From: Anaerosporobacter sp031551385 | GTDB taxonomy: Bacteria; Bacillota; Clostridia; Lachnospirales; Lachnospiraceae | Assembly (NCBI RefSeq): GCF_031551385.1 | Contig: NZ_JAVBNS010000032.1 | Span: 23,539 to 87,538, forward strand | Direction of reading: 5' to 3' | Length of the DNA: 64,000 nucleotides | Part shown: positions 60,042-64,000 of the stretch, piece by piece | Layout of the letters: each line of letters begins with the position of its first letter | Position numbering within the stretch: position 1 is the first letter of the stretch | Translations under genes and position numbers: made by a program | Notes under the pieces: model-generated | What the model was told of the DNA's origin: nothing | Seen by the model: the letters and a program-made list of their open reading frames with translations, nothing else | Databases searched by the model: none

Positions 60042-61400
60042 ATGATACAGAGCATATATAGTAATGAGGAAATGGACTCAAAAGAAAGTTCGGCATTTAA
60101 GATGCCAAAAAATATACGACAGGTAGGACAAGTTGATTTAGCAAAGAAAATATATGCAGAAGATTATGTAATGACTTATATTAAACAATTGGCGGAAAAA
60201 ACAACATTTGGCGAAAGAAAGGCAGTATTACTAGGACAATATATAAAGTCGGAGGGGTGTAGACATATATTTATTAATGGAGCGGTAGAAATTATTGAGA
60301 CGGCTGATGAAAACGGAACAATGTTTTCAAATGAAGTATGGTCAGAGATTTATGAGTGTATAAAAAAATATTTTACAAATGTAGAGATAGTTGGTTGGTA
60401 CATAACAAAAAAAGAGGGGCAATTTAATGTAGACGAGCATATTACGAAGATGCATCTTGATAATTTCTCTGGGCAAGATAAGACATTGCTTGTATATGAT
60501 TCTATAGAGAAGGAAGAAGCATTTTATTTTTATGATAAAGGTAAGCTAAAGAAGCAAAGTGGTTACTATATCTACTATGATCGAAATGAAGAGATGCAGA
60601 ACTATATGGTAGAGAACAAAGATCATGTTAGTACCGATGATGGATATGTAGATGTTGCAACACAGAAAATTAGAAGGGTATTTGAAGCAAAAAACGAAGC
60701 GAATAAACAAAAAAATATGATGCCCTTAGTATATACAGCAAGTTCCTTGCTGGCGGTTGTTGTGCTTGTAATTGGTGCAACGATGGTAAGTAACTATGAT
60801 AAAGTAAAAGAGCCAGACGATATTATAGAAGTGTTATCGAATGCTGTTTCGAATACTGTAAGTGAGGAGAATATAGGAACAGAAGTAACACAAGTGGAAA
60901 CAGTCCCTTCTACAATAGAGGAGGGAAGTAATGTAGTAAATACAGATTCGCAAAATGCTAGTATAAACAATGAAGATGTACAAGCTATGATTGATGAAAA
61001 TGAAGCAATAAAAACAGAAAACACAGAAACGAACATAGAACAAAATGAAGATGAAACTGATAAATCAAATGAAGATAGTGACTCTTCTAAGAAAGAAAAT
61101 TCTTCAAAGGAAGAGGATTCAAGTAAGGATAAATCAAAAGAAAGTAATAAAGAAAATACGGAAACAAAAGAAAATACGGAAACAAAAGAGAATAACTCAA
61201 AGAAAACAGATAAGTCAAGTAAACAGACAATGGCGAAAACTCAAAAGTACACCGTACATAAAGGAGACACCTTAGTTTCTATTAGTACGAAGATGTATGG
61301 AACAATTAAAGGTGTTGATTTAATTAAGAAAGCAAATGATATTGAAAATCAAGATTTAATATATGAAGGACAAGAACTAACAATACCAGAATATAAGTAG
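60042..61400 (+). CDS. Single-pass membrane protein with C-terminal LysM domain
   Basis: 452 residues. An N-terminal cytosolic domain (about 1-215) of unknown family (EVWSEIYECIKKYFTNVEIVGWYITK) is followed by one membrane helix (about 228-248, LVYTASSLLAVVVLVIGATMV). An outer low-complexity linker (about 260-395, rich in Glu, Ser, Lys and Asn with NTETKENTETKEN repeats) leads to LysM (about 402-450: YTVHKGDTLVSISTKMYGTIKGVDLIKKAND). It should bind peptidoglycan outside and sense or scaffold inside. The pairing of the N-terminal domain with LysM is unfamiliar to me. A promoter follows the gene. Confidence 0.82.
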   Translation: MIQSIYSNEEMDSKESSAFKMPKNIRQVGQVDLAKKIYAEDYVMTYIKQLAEKTTFGERKAVLLGQYIKSEGCRHIFINGAVEIIETADENGTMFSNEVWSEIYECIKKYFTNVEIVGWYITKKEGQFNVDEHITKMHLDNFSGQDKTLLVYDSIEKEEAFYFYDKGKLKKQSGYYIYYDRNEEMQNYMVENKDHVSTDDGYVDVATQKIRRVFEAKNEANKQKNMMPLVYTASSLLAVVVLVIGATMVSNYDKVKEPDDIIEVLSNAVSNTVSEENIGTEVTQVETVPSTIEEGSNVVNTDSQNASINNEDVQAMIDENEAIKTENTETNIEQNEDETDKSNEDSDSSKKENSSKEEDSSKDKSKESNKENTETKENTETKENNSKKTDKSSKQTMAKTQKYTVHKGDTLVSISTKMYGTIKGVDLIKKANDIENQDLIYEGQELTIPEYK

Positions 61401-61421
61401 ATTACGCCCACAATCCCTGTA

Positions 61422-61450
61422 TTGCGTATAAAACCAAAATAAGGTATAAT
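61422..61450 (+). promoter_or_regulatory. Promoter of the minicistron/DUF5711-like gene unit
   Basis: TTGCGT (61422-61427), 17 bases, TATAAT (61445-61450). It is followed by a strong ribosome site (GAAAGGAG, 61482-61489). Confidence 0.65.
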
Positions 61451-61496
61451 GCATAAGTGTTGAAGGAGCTTTTAAACTTAAGAAAGGAGCCATGCT

Positions 61497-61541
61497 ATGC
61501 CGTTCCCTCAACGTATAGATAAAGGCAATATTACGATTTAG
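61497..61541 (+). CDS. Possible 14-residue leader peptide
   Basis: ATG 61497 stands seven bases after GAAAGGAG and the frame (MPFPQRIDKGNITI) closes at TAG 61539-61541, just before the next gene. Promoter, ribosome site and start are all better than those of the following gene. It may couple or regulate translation of that gene. Chance occurrence is possible for a frame this short. Confidence 0.35.
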   Translation: MPFPQRIDKGNITI

Positions 61542-61564
61542 TTGTGATATGCATGGGGATAAGA

Positions 61565-62752
61565 GTGAAGAAAAAAAAATTAGAAGATGCTTCTGTTTTT
61601 GAATATAAGATGAAGCGCTATAAACAACGGCGAGCAATCATTATTGTGCTTGTATGTATAGCTGTATTGGCATTCGGTTTTTATTTTGTTAATAAGCTTC
61701 TTGTAAAGAATTATAATAGTTTTGAGATCGTAAACTCAAAAGAAAGAGAAGATAGCAATACAGTGCAATATATAAGCTATGATCACAAGCTTATCAAATA
61801 CAGTCGTGATGGTATATCCGCGTTATCAGCAAACGGGAAATCGTTATGGAATGCTTCTTATGATATTAAGAATCCAAAAGTTGTTGTCTGTGAGAAATAT
61901 GTAGCAGTAGCAGACATTGGTGGAAAGCAGGCATATACATATAATAGCAAGGGAACAGCATATCAATTAACAACGACATTGCCAATTATAGATGTGAGTG
62001 TTTCGCACCAAGGTGTTATTTGTGTAACATTGGAAGGCGAAGACTATAATCATATACAATATTACGATTCCAATACAGGTAAAAATCTAGTGGATAAGAA
62101 AACGTTTGTTCAAACGAATGGATATCCTGTTGATATAGGAATAGCAACGGATGCGAGAAAAATGGTATGTTCGTACGTTAGAATTGAAAATGGTGTATTA
62201 GAGTCGGATATAGCATTTTACAATTATACTAATGTAGGTGATAATTTTGAGGAACATTTTGTAGGAGGAGTTAAAGACCAGCAATCAGTAGTGCATGATG
62301 TGGTGTTTTTGAATAAAAATGCGGTTTTACTTTGTTCGGATAAGGGATTTAAACTATATGAAATGCTTGAGATACCATATGAAACCCTTACAAAGACATT
62401 TGATGAAGAGATGGATAGCATGTTCTACACCGACAAATATTTTGGATTTATTATTAGAAGCAGCGGAAGTGAAGATGTAAAACAGTTATTGTTATACAAC
62501 TTAAAGGGAAAGTGCATTCTTAAAAAGGACATTACATTTGATTATACTACTGTTCAAATGTCTGGTGAAGACATTATATTTAATACAGAAACAGAGATTC
62601 GAATTATGAAAATAGACGGTCAGTTGAAATTTAATTATTCACTTGAGACACCGATATTAAGTATAATGCCATGTAATGACAAAGATGAGTATATATTGAT
62701 TAATGATCAGAGCATCGATCATATCAAGCTAGTGGAGGAAAAGAAAAAGTGA
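61565..62752 (+). CDS. DUF5711-like membrane-anchored protein (beta-propeller-like)
   Basis: About 396 residues from GTG 61565 (GGGGAT six bases upstream; ATG 61553 and GTG 61544 are also in frame). A basic N-terminus and one membrane helix (about 24-45, AIIIVLVCIAVLAFGFYFVNKLL) anchor it. The outer part (about 50-395) is a repetitive beta structure, with repeated motifs such as ALSANGKSLWNASYDI and YYDSNTGKNLVDKKT resembling PQQ-type propeller blades. DUF5711 is my best recollection of its family. Its stop overlaps the start of the CvpA gene (GTGA), so they are coupled. Confidence 0.78.
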   Translation: MKKKKLEDASVFEYKMKRYKQRRAIIIVLVCIAVLAFGFYFVNKLLVKNYNSFEIVNSKEREDSNTVQYISYDHKLIKYSRDGISALSANGKSLWNASYDIKNPKVVVCEKYVAVADIGGKQAYTYNSKGTAYQLTTTLPIIDVSVSHQGVICVTLEGEDYNHIQYYDSNTGKNLVDKKTFVQTNGYPVDIGIATDARKMVCSYVRIENGVLESDIAFYNYTNVGDNFEEHFVGGVKDQQSVVHDVVFLNKNAVLLCSDKGFKLYEMLEIPYETLTKTFDEEMDSMFYTDKYFGFIIRSSGSEDVKQLLLYNLKGKCILKKDITFDYTTVQMSGEDIIFNTETEIRIMKIDGQLKFNYSLETPILSIMPCNDKDEYILINDQSIDHIKLVEEKKK

Positions 62753-63456
62753 ATTGGTTAGTAATTGCAGTGGCGGCTGTATTAGTAGTTTTTGCATTAA
62801 AGGGAAGGAAAGTAGGTTTTATAAAAACAATATTTTCTATATTCTCAATCGTGATTGCAATTGTTGTATCATCTGCTGTAAGTCCATACATAAGTAAAAC
62901 GTTACGAGCGAATGAGAAGTTCTATAATTATATCTATGAGCGAGTTGATGATGTTGTTAATTTAAAAGTAGAGGATAAGAAGAAAGCAACAGTAGCGGAG
63001 CAAACGGAAGCTATTAATGGTTTATCATTACCAGAGTCTATTAAGAAGAATTTGCTTGAAAACAAAAACAATTCTGAAGTATACAAAGCGTTGCAGGTAG
63101 ATACATTTAAAGAATATGTGAATGGATACATAACAATGCTTGCAATAAATGCGATTGGATTTATTATCACATATATAGTCGTAACAATTTTATTGTTTAT
63201 AATATGTGCCGCATTGAATATAATTAGTAAGCTTCCAATCATTAATGGATTGAATAAGACGGCAGGATTATTAGTAGGACTCTTTGAAGGATTATTAATA
63301 GTCTGGATGCTGTGTATCGTTTTGACAGCGTTTAGTAGTACAGAGTATGCACAGAAATTATTTGAATTGATTAAAGAAAGTGAGTTTTTAAGTGCTCTAT
63401 ATAACAATAATCTGTTGTTGAAATATATAACAAATATGGCGAAGGTGTTATTCTAG
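62749..63456 (+). CDS. CvpA-family membrane protein
   Basis: 235 residues. Four membrane helices in the CvpA arrangement: VIAVAAVLVVFALKGRKVGFIKTIFSIFSIVIAIVVSSAVSPYISKTL at the start, then a loop of about 65 residues, then two helices (about 125-160 and 170-200). The family is linked to colicin V production and peptidoglycan or envelope processes; its molecular function is not fixed. GTG start overlaps the previous stop. A terminator follows. Confidence 0.86.
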   Translation: MNWLVIAVAAVLVVFALKGRKVGFIKTIFSIFSIVIAIVVSSAVSPYISKTLRANEKFYNYIYERVDDVVNLKVEDKKKATVAEQTEAINGLSLPESIKKNLLENKNNSEVYKALQVDTFKEYVNGYITMLAINAIGFIITYIVVTILLFIICAALNIISKLPIINGLNKTAGLLVGLFEGLLIVWMLCIVLTAFSSTEYAQKLFELIKESEFLSALYNNNLLLKYITNMAKVLF

Positions 63457-63500
63457 TTGTAAAGTTATGAGTGTAAATTCATTTGAAACATAATATGTTC

Positions 63501-63538
63501 AAAAGGCGAAGGGGAATGCGTATCCTCTTCGCTTTTGT
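63501..63538 (+). terminator. Terminator after the cvpA-like gene
   Basis: AAAAGGCGAAGGGGA with TCCTCTTCGCTTTT, followed by a T-rich stretch. It separates this unit from the rRNA promoter. Confidence 0.8.
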
Positions 63539-63667
63539 TAATATACTAGCCGATTATAAAGAGCTTCACAACTACATATTTGCTGATAAAATGGCTATAT
63601 GAAGTATCGTTTAAATAGATCAAATAATTAGAATTATTAAAAAAATAAAAAAAGATGCAAAAAGTTG

Positions 63668-63696
63668 TTGACATAGTCTTTGTATAGTGCTATAAT
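63668..63696 (+). promoter_or_regulatory. rRNA operon promoter
   Basis: TTGACA (63668-63673), 17 bases, TATAAT (63691-63696), both perfect. The leader that follows (to 63915) contains AGAACATTGAAAACT (63736-63750), similar to the boxA-region sequence seen before Firmicutes 16S genes, and inverted repeats such as ATCAC/GTGAT that may belong to processing stems. Confidence 0.88.
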
Positions 63697-63915
63697 CAAT
63701 TTTGCTGACACGCCACAGAGCTTGTACAGCACCAGAACATTGAAAACTAAACAGTGAAACAACCCTGAAAATTCTAAACGTATCACAAAGTGATGCAAAA
63801 GATTTTCAAAAAATATATGTACTTTTAGTACACAGTAACAAAGTAAGGAAACTTACTTTAAAACGGAAACAAATAGCCAGTTTGGTTAGTTGATTCTGAA
63901 CGAAAGATCAAAACT

Positions 63916-64000
<85 letters not shown>

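Overview
The window is low-GC DNA from a spore-forming, flagellated, saccharolytic anaerobe, most likely a member of the Lachnospiraceae (Clostridium cluster XIVa). The evidence is: the 5' end of a 16S rRNA gene at the right edge; a flagellin/FliS locus; sporulation-linked genes (BofA- and YyaC-type); a Tad pilus locus carrying families I associate with Lachnospiraceae (DUF5702-like, DUF6382-FHA-like); and a large alpha-glucan utilisation set. Family calls come from reading motifs; no database search was run.

Layout. 0.2-5 kb: a small membrane protein, a palindromic repeat, and a heterodimeric ABC exporter preceded by a promoter, a 33-codon leader peptide and a terminator (attenuator-like). 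5-11 kb: a small alarmone synthetase, a TnpB-only IS200/IS605-type element, an MBL-fold hydrolase, an S1-domain protein, a bacteriohemerythrin and a NUDIX hydrolase. 11-15 kb: a proline-rich repeat protein and a secreted alpha-amylase with three starch-binding modules. 15-19 kb: a CadA-type metal ATPase with a His/Cys-rich repeat linker, its CadC/SmtB-like repressor with operator, and a TetR regulator with an operator over its own promoter. 19-23 kb: an intracellular GH13 enzyme and branching enzyme GlgB. 23-29 kb: a short terminated leader RNA, a 1,111-residue flagella-associated protein, flagellin and FliS. 29-41 kb: a LacI-type regulator, MalQ, glucan phosphorylase, a maltodextrin ABC importer (binding protein plus two permeases) and an amylase lipoprotein. 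41-53.5 kb: BofA and a tad operon (two prepilin peptidases, TadZ/A/B/C-like proteins, a Flp-like pilin, pseudopilins, an FHA protein). 53.5-63.5 kb: UvrD-like helicase, GltX, zinc-ribbon protein, coiled-coil membrane protein, YyaC, LysM membrane protein, DUF5711-like protein, CvpA. 63.7 kb to the end: rRNA promoter, leader and 16S start.

How the genes work together. Extracellular amylases cut starch to maltodextrins. The lipoprotein importer takes these up, and MalQ, phosphorylase, GH13 and GlgB process them inside the cell. Matching LacI-type operator-like sites lie upstream of the secreted amylase and twice upstream of malQ, pointing to control by the LacI regulator encoded here.

Most unusual observations. 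(1) Four copies, plus a trace of a fifth at the left edge, of a ~280-bp palindromic element whose arms differ between copies but stay complementary, as expected of a structured RNA or a hairpin DNA element. (2) Three tad genes that appear to start at AUC/AUU codons placed correctly behind strong Shine-Dalgarno sequences. (3) A perfect 26-bp inverted repeat bounding 178 bp of non-coding DNA inside the tad operon, a candidate invertible switch. (4) Leader-peptide/attenuator architectures before the ABC exporter and before the DUF5711-like gene.
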